Assembly: GCA_963712595.1 (NCBI GenBank)
Contig: CAVQIM010000004.1
Coordinates: 248,001-312,000, forward strand
Reading direction: 5' to 3'
Source: VRUE01 sp963712595
GTDB taxonomy: Bacteria; Actinomycetota; Thermoleophilia; Solirubrobacterales; 70-9
DNA: 64,000 nucleotides
Below are positions 22,301 through 30,940 of this stretch, piece by piece. Made by a program: the position numbers and the translations under genes. How positions within the stretch are numbered: the first letter of the stretch is position 1; the number at the start of each line of letters is the position of its first letter. Below the pieces are notes generated by a model that worked only from the letters and a program-made list of their open reading frames with translations, did not search any database and was not told the DNA's origin.

Positions 22301-25062
22301 GCGACGGTCGCGTCTCCCCCGGCTTTCCCGCCTTCCCCGGCTCGAGCGATGACGGCTCGGTCGCCTTCTTCGAGCTCCCGGCTAGCAAGCCGGTTCTGCG
22401 CGCCGGCGCGGCAGCGGGCAAGCCCAACCTCTACGTCTGGGATCGCGAGAGCGGCGTCCTGCGCGTCGCCGGCGCCCTCAACGACGGCAAAGCGCCGCGC
22501 GTCGGTGCCTTCGCCGGCCCCTACCACTGGATGAGCAATAAGACCGCCTTTGGCGGCGCCTCGATCGCCTACTACACCCGCGATGAGCACGCGATCGCCC
22601 CCGACGGCTCGAGCGTCTACTTCACCGAGTCCGGAACCGGGCAGCTCTACCTGCGCCTCAACCCGACCGAGCCGCAAAGCAACGTGGTGATCAACGAAGG
22701 CAAAGAAGAATGCACCGAACCCGAGCTCGCCTGCACGATCCACGTCTCGGCTTCGCAGAAGAAAAACGGCACGGGCGAAAAAGGCGCCGACTCCGCCGGG
22801 CCCCACCCCGCCGCCTTCCTCGGCGCAACCGCCGATGGCTCACAGGCCTACTTGATGAGCTCGGAGATGCTGACCAACGACGCCAACACCGGCCCCGAAC
22901 AGCCGCCAGCGCAGATCGGGCGCGCCGACCTCACCGACCCCGACCCAAACGCCACTAAGGAGGAGGACTTCCTCTCCACCCACGCCGTCGGCACTGCCGT
23001 CGACCCCAAAGGCGAATACATCTACTGGGCCGACCCCAGTCTCGGCACGATCGGCCGCGCTGAACTCAACGGCTCCGGTGACCCGACCAACCGCGAACCG
23101 AGCTTCATCGAACCGGGGGAGGGCGAATGCACCCGGGAAGTGAAAGAACCGATCGGCCTCGGCGGAGGAAAATTCTCACCGGCGGTCTTCGAAGACCAAA
23201 CCATCCCCAATGCCCCCCGCTACGTCGCCGTCGATGAAGACCACGTCTACTGGACCAACACCGGTCGCCCCGATGGCCAGTTCCCGCCCTACGGCGGCGG
23301 AGGCACCATCGGCCGCGCCACCCTTGCCGGCGGAGGCGTAACGGATGTTCGCCCGGACTTCATCTGCGGCTTGAACATGGCCCAGCCGGCAGATCCGAAC
23401 TTGCCCCGCGAACGGCTGGTCAGCGAACCGCAGGGCATCGCGGTCAGTGACACCCATATCTACTGGGGGAATGCTGGAAGCTTCCAGATCGCACGTGCGG
23501 CAATTGGTGGAGGGGAAGCCGAAGGGAAATTCATCAAAAAAGATGGTGGGAATCCCATCGGGTACGGTTATCCCGTTGGCATGGCCGTACACGAAAACTA
23601 CCTGTATTTCAGCGAATACGCTCCTCCCCCATCGTCGAATTTTAGCTACATCAATCGCCTTCCCCTCGCAGGCGGTAAAGGATCACTGTCCGCCATCGGA
23701 AACAACAGGATCAATGGTGTCGCTGTCCACGGTTCCTACCTCTACTGGACGTCTGGCGGAGGCACGATCGGGCGCAAACCAATCAGCAGTTTTGCCGCCG
23801 ATGGCACTTTCAGTAGCACTTGCGAGTCAGCTTCGACATGCGAACCCAAATACATCGACCTCGAAGGCGCCCCGGCCGGCCTCGCCTCCGATGGCGAACG
23901 TCTCTACTGGTCGGTCAACGGCGAAGCGCCCGCCAACCCAGGCAACGACCTCTACCGCTACGACGTCGATAGCGGCGAGCTGACCGACGTAGCGCCCACC
24001 CCTGATGGCAACGGGGCCGAAGTCCGCGGCGTCCTCGGCGCCTCCGAGGACGGCTCCTACCTCTACTTCGCTGCCAACGCTTTGCTCGCCGAAGGGGCGA
24101 GCAAAGGCAACTGCCCCTATCCGCAGGGGGAAGGCTCGTGCAACCTCTACCTCGACCACGAAGGGCAGATCAGCTTCATCGCCCGGCTCGGGAAAACAGA
24201 CGCCGACAACTGGCGGGAGGGCGCCAATCGCATCGAAGGAGGCGACCAGCCCAAGACCGCCCGCGTCAGCGCCGACGGGCGCACCCTGCTCTTCCGCTCC
24301 CACGAAAAGCTCACCGACTACGACAACGAAGGCACACCGGAGCTCTACCTCTACCGCGACGGCGCCCCCGAGCAGATCGTCTGCGTCTCCTGCAACCCGC
24401 CCGGCGTGCCGCCGAACGGTAAACCGACCCTCGGCAGCATCACGGAGGCCAGCTTCAGCAGCGGCCAAGTCGCGCCGGTGCTCTCGCGCAACCTCTCAGC
24501 CGACGGCAAGCGGGTCTTCTTCGAGACCACCGAGCCGCTCGTCCTCGCCGACACCAACGGCGACGAAGGCTGCCCGATAGTCGCCGCAGAGACCGGCGGC
24601 TTCACCTGCCAAGACGTCTATGAGTGGGAGGCGAAGGGCAAGGGCTCCTGCGACTCCGAAGCCCAAAACGGCGGCTGCCTGTACCTGATCTCGAGCGGCA
24701 AGAGCAAAGAGGTCTCTTACCTGCTCGACGCCTCCTCGAGCGGCGACGATGTCTTCTTCTTCACCCGCGAGCGGCTCACCGGCCAAGACGCCGATGGGTC
24801 GGTCGACGTCTATGACGCCAGGGTCGGCGGTGGCTTCGCCTCCCAGAACCCATCCCCGCCACCGCCCAGCTGCGAAGGGGAAGCCTGCAAGCGCGGGGCC
24901 ACCGCTCCCCCCGAGGCCGCCTCGCCCGTGACGCCGCTCTTCGCCGGCCCGGGCAACCCCAAGCCCCAGCACAAAGCAAAGAAGGCAAAGAAGAAGAAGA
25001 AACACCACAAACGACACACCCACAAGCGACACGCGAAGAACAACGGGAGGGCGCACCGATGA
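19369..25062 (+). CDS. Giant exported beta-propeller protein with polybasic tail (operon gene 1, architecture A)
   Basis: 1897 residues. A long N-region precedes a signal-type hydrophobic stretch (about 46-68, ending PAGAAL). Then come two almost identical 282-residue NHL-type propeller units (about 70-633), a bacterial-repeat (InlB-like) domain (about 636-720; TGCDNV, NCGSTC), an FnIII-like domain (about 722-826), and a long region with PD40/TolB-like blades and five YWTD-like blades (IYWADP, VYWTNT, IYWGNA, LYWTSG, LYWSVN; about 1205-1520). The tail from about 1865 is mostly Lys/Arg/His (AKKAKKKKKHHKRHTHKR). It is presumably exported and wall- or polyanion-associated, with ligand unknown. 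GTG 19369 has AAGGAG 8 nt upstream. It overlaps the next gene by ATGA. No catalytic motif is seen. Confidence 0.85.
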   Translation: MRSHAKASPAGSSMRQAKGLGRIFRGAAATRDGSSRTNGSSAPASKLWVALFSIACALGLLAAPAGAALPTHAELPALNLTGFERVRGLAIDSAGNRYVADYAAGEVKIYSPSGTPVTSFETSNEDGPFALAVDSQGNVYVNSRGLDVVKYAPSTSFPPTDSTTYALERVIAPEESYGVAVNPATDEVYVAFQDFISTYEPDGTPSGTLAEGIPGFQWFVSLAVRSNGKIYAYDRQSKKAYVLSADGEDVLAETNGSTTKAGSFESGYRSIAFDQSNGHFYVTDIGSTHKVLDEFDSGGELVSEIPTPSGLSDPDPSAVAVDNSGGENDGDVFFSAGVNPSSVLAFGPLTQPTHAELPALNLTGFERVRGLAIDSAGNRYVADYAAGEVKIYSPSGTPITSFETSNEDGPFALAVDSQGNVYVNSRGLDVVKYAPSTSFPPTDSTTYALERVIAPEESYGVAVNPATDEVYVAFQDFISTYEPDGTPSGTLAEGIPGFQWFVSLAVRSNGKIYAYDRQSKKAYVLSADGEDVLAETNGSTTKAGSFESGYRSIAFDQSNGHFYVTDIGSTHKVLDEFDSGGELVSEIPTPSGLSDPDPSAVAVDNSGGENAGDVFFSAGINPSSVLAFGPLTYADFFTLKVFKKGAGKGTVTSAPAGVNCGSTCAVDFQEGTEVTLTATPDPGSRLAIWTGCDNVAGNECKVTISAARQVTAKFTAKPAIESQSVRPRDTSALLKATINPNGEETSYQFEFLSETAYQANGESFSGPEEPIKRPASPESIGDGDDGVEVSAEITGLTPHTAYRFRVVAGNAAGTSEGKALAFTTYLPPDVFGSCPANDVYRQGKPSASLPDCRVYEQASPVDKNGGDVIGSIKQARASVDGNRVSFEAPAPIPGAEGSQTFTPLFLGSRGASGWSTQGLLPPQSAGRKGEVLGWNPDFSHVFAAATKIGEPDETAFFDRWTATPGKVNPIIPYVPNLGDGRVSPGFPAFPGSSDDGSVAFFELPASKPVLRAGAAAGKPNLYVWDRESGVLRVAGALNDGKAPRVGAFAGPYHWMSNKTAFGGASIAYYTRDEHAIAPDGSSVYFTESGTGQLYLRLNPTEPQSNVVINEGKEECTEPELACTIHVSASQKKNGTGEKGADSAGPHPAAFLGATADGSQAYLMSSEMLTNDANTGPEQPPAQIGRADLTDPDPNATKEEDFLSTHAVGTAVDPKGEYIYWADPSLGTIGRAELNGSGDPTNREPSFIEPGEGECTREVKEPIGLGGGKFSPAVFEDQTIPNAPRYVAVDEDHVYWTNTGRPDGQFPPYGGGGTIGRATLAGGGVTDVRPDFICGLNMAQPADPNLPRERLVSEPQGIAVSDTHIYWGNAGSFQIARAAIGGGEAEGKFIKKDGGNPIGYGYPVGMAVHENYLYFSEYAPPPSSNFSYINRLPLAGGKGSLSAIGNNRINGVAVHGSYLYWTSGGGTIGRKPISSFAADGTFSSTCESASTCEPKYIDLEGAPAGLASDGERLYWSVNGEAPANPGNDLYRYDVDSGELTDVAPTPDGNGAEVRGVLGASEDGSYLYFAANALLAEGASKGNCPYPQGEGSCNLYLDHEGQISFIARLGKTDADNWREGANRIEGGDQPKTARVSADGRTLLFRSHEKLTDYDNEGTPELYLYRDGAPEQIVCVSCNPPGVPPNGKPTLGSITEASFSSGQVAPVLSRNLSADGKRVFFETTEPLVLADTNGDEGCPIVAAETGGFTCQDVYEWEAKGKGSCDSEAQNGGCLYLISSGKSKEVSYLLDASSSGDDVFFFTRERLTGQDADGSVDVYDARVGGGFASQNPSPPPPSCEGEACKRGATAPPEAASPVTPLFAGPGNPKPQHKAKKAKKKKKHHKRHTHKRHAKNNGRAHR
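19577..21268 (+). repeat. 846-bp in-frame tandem duplication
   Basis: Units 19577-20422 and 20423-21268 encode 282 residues each. They differ by only a few bases, for example GTC/ATC near 19718/20564 and a cluster in the last 100 bp (AACGACGGC versus AACGCGGGA). This indicates a recent duplication or ongoing gene conversion of a whole propeller domain. Confidence 0.93.
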
Positions 25063-28000
25063 GCAGGCAAAAGAAGACGACGAAGGCACGCTTCGGCCTG
25101 CTCGGCGCCCTGCTTTGCCTCGGCACTTTGCTGGCGCTTCCAACTGCAGCCTCTGCTGCAGGGCCGCAATGGTCGCTCTCGATCACCTCCTTCCCGCCGA
25201 GCTTTGCCGCGGGGGCAGCCGGCAACGCCACTGAGGGCCCCGGCTACCGGATCGTTGCCACCAACAAAGGCGACGGCCCCACCACAGCCCCCTACACGAT
25301 CACCGCCACCCTGCCCTCAGAGGTCGTCCCGGTTGCCGGTGAAGTCTCGGGCACCGGCTCGGGCAAACCGCTCGCCTGCGAAGTCAACGGACAGGAGATC
25401 GCCTGCACCGGTACCGAACCCCTGGCAGCAGGCGGAGAAGCAAAAGTGATCGTCCCGGTAGAAGTCGCCACCGCCACCGTGGGCAAGAGCGTGATCGGCG
25501 AAGCAAGCGTCGAAGGCGGCGGGGCGGCGCTTGCCAAAGCGACGACGAAGACCGCGATCGGCCTGCCCGCCTGGGGCCTGCTCGGCATCTCGATGCCGAC
25601 CAACGTCCCCGGCGGGGGCACCGGCACGCTGTTGATCAGAGCGATCAACGTCGGCGGCGCCGCCACCACCGGTGCGATGAGCGTCACCGGCACCCTGCCC
25701 GAAGGGCTGACCCCGACCAAAGCCGCCAGCAAACAGGGAAGCACCGTCAGCGGCGGGACCTGCTCGATCAGCGCCCAGACCTTCACCTGCACCAATCCCA
25801 ACAGCATCCCCTCCGGCGGCGTCATCTTCGCCCAGGTCGACTTCAAAGCCGACCTGGCGGCGAGCGGCACCCTTCTGACCAAAGTCACGGTCGAAGGCGG
25901 CGGCGCCAACCTACGCCAGAGCAACGTCCCGGTGACGATCAGCTCCACGGTCGCGCCCTTCGGCTTCCTCGCGGGGGAAACCGGCTTCTCGGCACCGCTC
26001 TCAGGCGCCGACGGCACCGCCACTACCCAGGCCGGATCGCACCCCGACCAGTTCTCCGTCGTCTTGGGCTTTCCCTCAGAACTCGCCAACCCCGAATACC
26101 CGACCGGGTCTGAGGCGGTGCGCGACATCTTCACCGACCTTCCTCCCGGGATGATCCTCAACCCCAACTCGACCGGGGCGCGCTGCACCGAGCTCCAGCT
26201 AAACCAGCACCAGTGCCCGCGGGACGCCCAGATCGGCTCGGTGGGGACGATCATCGTCGCCAAATCCGGTCTAGTCGGCCTCAGCGCCTCACCTCTCTTC
26301 AACATGGTGCCCACTCCGGGCACCCCCTCTACCTTCGGCTTCGACGCGGCCGAAGGCCTCAACATCTTCGTCCACATCGACGGCTCGGTGCGCAGCGACG
26401 GCGACTACGGGCTCTCGGGCCGCTCGCGGGAAATCTTCGCCCGCGGCACCAACCCGGTGATCGGCCTGCGTGTGACCTTCTGGGGCAATCCCTCGAGCTC
26501 CAGCCACAACCCCCTGCGCGAATGCGGGATCGTGCCCACCCAGAGCTGCGCCGGGATCGAAGAGACCAAGGAAGCCTTGCTGACCACGCCGGTGCAGTGC
26601 ACCGGACAGCCGACTGTTGCCCGGGCCCGCGCAGACTCCTGGGAGAAAACCGGCCTCTTCAAGGGCGCCAGCTATGAAAGCGCCGATATGTCGGGCACCC
26701 CGGTGGCGCTGGCCGGCTGCAACCAGCTGCAGTTCGAACCGACGCTGGAAGCAAAGCCGACCACCAACTTGGCCGATTCGCCTTCTGGCCTCGACGTCAG
26801 CGTGCGCCAGCCGGTCAACATGGACCCCGAAGGCCTCTCACCGGGGGTGATGAAGGACTTCAGGCTCTCCTTGCCCGAGGGGATGTCGGTAAACCCCTCC
26901 TCCGCCGATGGTCAGGGCGCCTGCTCAGAAGCCCTGTCCCACGTCCACACCTTGATCCCCAGCGAGTGCCCGCCTGACTCAAAGCTCGGCACGGCCGAAG
27001 TGAGGACCCCGCTGTTGGATCACCCGATCTCCGGAGCGCTCTACCTGGCAGAGCCCTTCAAGAACCCAAGTGGCTCTCTGATCGCCCTGTATCTGGCGCT
27101 GAGCGATCCCTCCACCGGGACCGTCTCCACCTTGGCCGGCAGGGTGCAAACAGATCCAAACACGGGTCAGCTGACGACGATCTTCGAAGACAATCCCCAG
27201 TTGCCGATCGAAGAGATCAAGACCCACCTCTTCACCGGGCCCAGGGCCGCTCTGCGAACACCTGCCGCCTGCGGCACCTACGCCCCCAGGGCAGACATCG
27301 TCCCTTGGAGCGCCCCGCAGACCCCGGTGGCCCACCCGACCGATCCCTTCGCGATCGGGGCCAACCCCAACGGTGGCCCCTGTCCCGCCCAGGGCCAGGC
27401 GCTTCCCAACAACCCCTCCTTCACCGCCGGCACCCTCTCCCCCCAAGCCGGTGCCTATAGCCCCTTCGCCTTGAAGCTGACCAGGCAAGACGACACCCAG
27501 GAACTGCAAAAGATCGACACCGCCTTGCCGCCGGGATTGACCGCGAAGCTGGTCGGCGTTCCCTACTGCTCAGAGGCAGCGATCGCTCAAGCGCAATCGC
27601 GAAGCAAGCCAAACGAAGGGATCATCGAGCGCAACAACCCCTCTTGTCCCTCTGCATCTGAGATCGGCACGGTAGACGTAGCCGCGGGGGCGGGCATCAC
27701 CCCGCTTCACACCCCCGGCAACGCCTACCTCGCCGGCCCCTATAAGGGCGCCCCGCTCTCGGTGGTCGTGATCACCCCGGCGATCGCAGGGCCATTCGAC
27801 CTCGGAGCGGTGGTTGTCAGGATCGCCTTGAAGCTCGATCCCGAAACGGCCAAGGTCTCAGCCCTCTCCGACCCCCTGCCCCACATCCTCCAAGGCATCC
27901 CGCTAGACGTGCGCCAGATCTCCTTCCAGCTCAAAAAGCCCGATTTCACCCTCAACCCGACCTCTTGCGATCCGATGTCGATCGCAGCGACCCTGACCTC

Positions 28001-28685
28001 GACCACGGGCCAGCTCTCTACCCCCGTCGTCCCCTTCCAGGTAGGCGGCTGCGACGCGCTCTCCTTCAAGCCGAAGCTGGCCTTGAAGCTAAAGGGCGCG
28101 ACGAAGAGAACAGGTCACCCGGCCCTGACCGCGACCCTGACCTTCCCCAAGGGAAGCGGGGCCAACGTGAAGCGAGCAGAGGTCACCCTGCCGCGCTCGG
28201 AGTTCCTCGACCAGGCCCACATCGGCACCGTTTGCACCAGGGTGCAGTTCGCCGCCGATGCCTGCCCGGCGGCCTCGATCTACGGCAAGGCGAGTGCAAC
28301 TACGCCGTTGCTCGAAGAGCCGCTGCAAGGCCCGGTCTACCTCAGATCCTCAAACCACGAACTCCCAGACCTGGTGATCGCCCTGCAAGGCCAGGTAGAC
28401 GTGGTCTTGGCAGGAAGGGTCGACTCCGTAAACGGCGGCATCCGCTCCACCTTCGAAGCAGCACCCGATGCCCCGGTCTCCAAGTTCACCTTGCAGATGA
28501 AGGGCGGCAAGAAGGGCCTTTTGATCAACAGCGCCAACCTCTGCAAGCTCTCGGCGAAAGCCAACAGGGCAACGGTGCTCTTGGACGGCCAAAACGGCAA
28601 GGTCAGCGATAGCGCACCGCTGCTCGCCAACTCCTGCAAGAAGGCAAAGAAGCACAAGCGCAGCAACAAGAAGAACGCCCGATGA
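25059..28685 (+). CDS. Exported multi-domain protein with polybasic tail (operon gene 2, architecture B)
   Basis: 1208 residues. The signal peptide is at 1-33 (ends AASA). Two DUF11-like beta domains (about 40-300; YRIVATNKGDGPTTAPYTITATLP) are followed by repeated modules with LPxGLxxNPxSxxxxC and a short Cys-containing strand (GMILNPNSTGARC, GMSVNPSSADGQGAC, FTLNPTSC). The last 330 residues align closely with gene 4 (PLLEEPLQGPVYLRSS, APDAPVSKFTLQMKGGKKG). It ends CKKAKKHKRSNKKNAR. ATG overlaps the previous stop (ATGA), as does its own stop with gene 3, so translation is coupled. No enzyme motif is found. It is probably an extracellular adhesive or structural protein; I do not recognise a named family. 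Confidence 0.82.
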   Translation: MSRQKKTTKARFGLLGALLCLGTLLALPTAASAAGPQWSLSITSFPPSFAAGAAGNATEGPGYRIVATNKGDGPTTAPYTITATLPSEVVPVAGEVSGTGSGKPLACEVNGQEIACTGTEPLAAGGEAKVIVPVEVATATVGKSVIGEASVEGGGAALAKATTKTAIGLPAWGLLGISMPTNVPGGGTGTLLIRAINVGGAATTGAMSVTGTLPEGLTPTKAASKQGSTVSGGTCSISAQTFTCTNPNSIPSGGVIFAQVDFKADLAASGTLLTKVTVEGGGANLRQSNVPVTISSTVAPFGFLAGETGFSAPLSGADGTATTQAGSHPDQFSVVLGFPSELANPEYPTGSEAVRDIFTDLPPGMILNPNSTGARCTELQLNQHQCPRDAQIGSVGTIIVAKSGLVGLSASPLFNMVPTPGTPSTFGFDAAEGLNIFVHIDGSVRSDGDYGLSGRSREIFARGTNPVIGLRVTFWGNPSSSSHNPLRECGIVPTQSCAGIEETKEALLTTPVQCTGQPTVARARADSWEKTGLFKGASYESADMSGTPVALAGCNQLQFEPTLEAKPTTNLADSPSGLDVSVRQPVNMDPEGLSPGVMKDFRLSLPEGMSVNPSSADGQGACSEALSHVHTLIPSECPPDSKLGTAEVRTPLLDHPISGALYLAEPFKNPSGSLIALYLALSDPSTGTVSTLAGRVQTDPNTGQLTTIFEDNPQLPIEEIKTHLFTGPRAALRTPAACGTYAPRADIVPWSAPQTPVAHPTDPFAIGANPNGGPCPAQGQALPNNPSFTAGTLSPQAGAYSPFALKLTRQDDTQELQKIDTALPPGLTAKLVGVPYCSEAAIAQAQSRSKPNEGIIERNNPSCPSASEIGTVDVAAGAGITPLHTPGNAYLAGPYKGAPLSVVVITPAIAGPFDLGAVVVRIALKLDPETAKVSALSDPLPHILQGIPLDVRQISFQLKKPDFTLNPTSCDPMSIAATLTSTTGQLSTPVVPFQVGGCDALSFKPKLALKLKGATKRTGHPALTATLTFPKGSGANVKRAEVTLPRSEFLDQAHIGTVCTRVQFAADACPAASIYGKASATTPLLEEPLQGPVYLRSSNHELPDLVIALQGQVDVVLAGRVDSVNGGIRSTFEAAPDAPVSKFTLQMKGGKKGLLINSANLCKLSAKANRATVLLDGQNGKVSDSAPLLANSCKKAKKHKRSNKKNAR

Positions 28686-30940
28686 GAGCCAGGGCCCTAG
28701 TGGCCCTGGCGGCAGGCGCCATCTTGGTTGCCTGCCCAGCGGCCAAGGCGGCGGGCCCGCCGCTGATCGCAGAGACCTGGGTCGAAGCGGTAAAGGCGGA
28801 CTCCGCCTACCTCTGGGCCAAAGTCAACCCCAACGGGCTCTCCACCACCTACCGCTTCGAATACACCCCCCAAAGCGCCTTCGAAGCAAAAGGCTTCTCA
28901 GGAGCGACCCTGATCCCGATCTCAGGCCCGGCCCTGCTTGGCTCGGGCACCTCCTACCTCTTCCCCTCCCAGCCGGTGGGGCCGCCGCTTTCCCCGCTGA
29001 AAGCAGCGACTCAGTACCGCTACCGGATCACCGCCAAAAACTCAGCCGAAACGGTCACCGGCCCAGAGCACGTCTTCTCCACCCAGGGAAGCGAACAGGC
29101 ATTCAGGCTTCCCGACAACCGCGCCTGGGAGATGGTCTCCCCGGTAGACAAAGGCGGTGGGGCGATCGCCCCACCCAGCTCGCTCTTCGGCGGCGGGGAC
29201 CTGCAAGCCGCACCGAGCAGCTCTCCCGAAGGAGCGGCGATCTCCTACGGCTCTGCCACCTCCTTCGGCGATGCCAAAGGAGCGCCCCCGGTGAGCCAGT
29301 ACCTCTCGAGGCGAACCGCAGGGGGTTGGGTTACCCAAAACGTCTCCGCCCCGCTGGAATCGGCGGCTTACGGCGATCAACCGGACGGAGCGCCCTACCG
29401 GCTCTTCTCCGAAGACCTCGCCAGGGGATTGCTCTTCGGTGGGTTGCCCTGTCGTGGGGGGCTGGTGGGGTGTGGGGCTCCCAACCCGGTGATACCGGGC
29501 TCGGGTGCTCCTCCTGGGCGCATGGCCTATTACCTGAGGGGCTCGGGTGGCAGCTTCACCTCGCTGCTCAGTGCCGCCAACTTCACCCACACCGCGGTCA
29601 CCCCGGAAGCCTTCAAGGTCTCCTTCGCCGGGGCATCGCCGGATCTCTCCAACGTGGTGCTCTCGAGTTGCGCGGCGCTTACCTCCAATGCGACCGAGGT
29701 CCTCAAAGGCCCCGGCGAATGTGACCCACAAGCTCAGAACCTCTACCGGGCGAGTGGGGGGTCGCTCACCGCGCTGAATCTCTTGGTGGGGGAAACGCAG
29801 ACCACGCCGGCGGTAGGCCCGACGAAGCTGGCGGCGCCGATCGGCGCGGTCTCCTCCGACGGCACCCGTGTCTACTTCACCGCTGCGGGCAGCCTCTACC
29901 TGAGGGACGGGAGCCAGACCAAGCTCCTCACGAGCGCAGGCCAGTTCCAAACCGCCTCGACCGATGGCTCACTCGCCTTCTTCACCGAAGCCGCCCACCT
30001 CTATCGCTACCTGGCCTCCACCCAGGCGAAAACGGACCTAACTCCCGCAGGAGGGGTGGTGGGAGTCCTGGGCGCCTCCACCGACGGCTCAGTCGTCTAC
30101 TACCAAGACGCCGCCGGGATCAAGAAATGGGCCTCCGGAACCACCACCCTGGTGGCGGCGGGAGCACAAGCGGCAAAGCCAAGCGATTACCCACCGGCGA
30201 CGGGCACCTCCCGGGTCACCCCCAGCGGCTCTCACCTCGCCTTCCTCTCGACCACCGAACTGGCCGCCTATGACAACGGCAGCCGAGCTGAGCTCTACCT
30301 CTACGGGCCGCCGCTAGGGGGAGGGGCCTCGCAGCTGATCTGCGCCTCTTGCAAGCCGACCGGGGAAAAAGCAACCGGCGTCGCCTCGATCCCAGGGGCC
30401 CAGGTAAACGGATCGAGCAGCGCCTATCGCCCCAGGGCGCTGTCTGCCGACGGCCACAGGGCCTTCTTCGAATCGACCGACGTGCTGGCGATCGCCGACA
30501 CCAACGGACAACCAGACGTCTACCAGTGGGAGGCAAACGGGGTCGGCGGTTGCACGATGCAACCCGGTTGCGTCGATTTGATCTCGAGCGGGCGGGCGAT
30601 CGAAGGCGCCAGCTTCATCGACGCCTCGACCGACGGCAACGAGGCCTACTTCCTCACCGATCAGTCCTTGGTCGGATCCGACCCAGGCTCGATCGACCTC
30701 TATGACGCCAGAGCGGGCGGCGGCTTCCCCGAAGCCCAAAAGCCGATCCCCTGCATCGCCGATGCCTGTCAGGCCTTGCCGCCTACCCCCGAAGACCCCG
30801 ATCCCAGCACTCTGGTGAAGAGCTCGGGCAACCCGCCGGTGAAGTTCGAAGTCGAGAAGGAAAAGAAGAAGAAGAAAAAGCACCACAAAGGCAAGAAGAA
30901 GGGCAAGGGCAAGGGCAAGAACAAGGGGCGGGGGAGATGA
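28682..30940 (+). CDS. Exported FnIII/propeller protein with polylysine tail (operon gene 3, architecture A')
   Basis: 752 residues. The N-terminus MRARALVALAAGAILVAC fits either a Sec signal (cleavage after AKA) or a lipobox LVAC. An FnIII-like domain (about 25-137; YRFEYTPQSAF, TQYRYRITAKNSAET) is followed by a propeller-like region starting RAWEMVSPVDKGGG, which corresponds to the YEQASPVDKNGGD region of gene 1. Blades such as SSDGTRVYFTAAGSLYL, STDGSVVYYQDA and SADGHRAFFES are PD40-like. The tail is KKKKKKHHKGKKKGKGKGK. It is a shorter paralog of the C-terminal half of gene 1. It overlaps both neighbours by ATGA. Confidence 0.82.
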   Translation: MRARALVALAAGAILVACPAAKAAGPPLIAETWVEAVKADSAYLWAKVNPNGLSTTYRFEYTPQSAFEAKGFSGATLIPISGPALLGSGTSYLFPSQPVGPPLSPLKAATQYRYRITAKNSAETVTGPEHVFSTQGSEQAFRLPDNRAWEMVSPVDKGGGAIAPPSSLFGGGDLQAAPSSSPEGAAISYGSATSFGDAKGAPPVSQYLSRRTAGGWVTQNVSAPLESAAYGDQPDGAPYRLFSEDLARGLLFGGLPCRGGLVGCGAPNPVIPGSGAPPGRMAYYLRGSGGSFTSLLSAANFTHTAVTPEAFKVSFAGASPDLSNVVLSSCAALTSNATEVLKGPGECDPQAQNLYRASGGSLTALNLLVGETQTTPAVGPTKLAAPIGAVSSDGTRVYFTAAGSLYLRDGSQTKLLTSAGQFQTASTDGSLAFFTEAAHLYRYLASTQAKTDLTPAGGVVGVLGASTDGSVVYYQDAAGIKKWASGTTTLVAAGAQAAKPSDYPPATGTSRVTPSGSHLAFLSTTELAAYDNGSRAELYLYGPPLGGGASQLICASCKPTGEKATGVASIPGAQVNGSSSAYRPRALSADGHRAFFESTDVLAIADTNGQPDVYQWEANGVGGCTMQPGCVDLISSGRAIEGASFIDASTDGNEAYFLTDQSLVGSDPGSIDLYDARAGGGFPEAQKPIPCIADACQALPPTPEDPDPSTLVKSSGNPPVKFEVEKEKKKKKKHHKGKKKGKGKGKNKGRGR

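Noticed and set aside
21139..22806. 555-codon minus-strand frame inside the giant secreted protein gene
   Set aside because: Composition-driven shadow of a signal-bearing gene with recognisable domains; no start signal.
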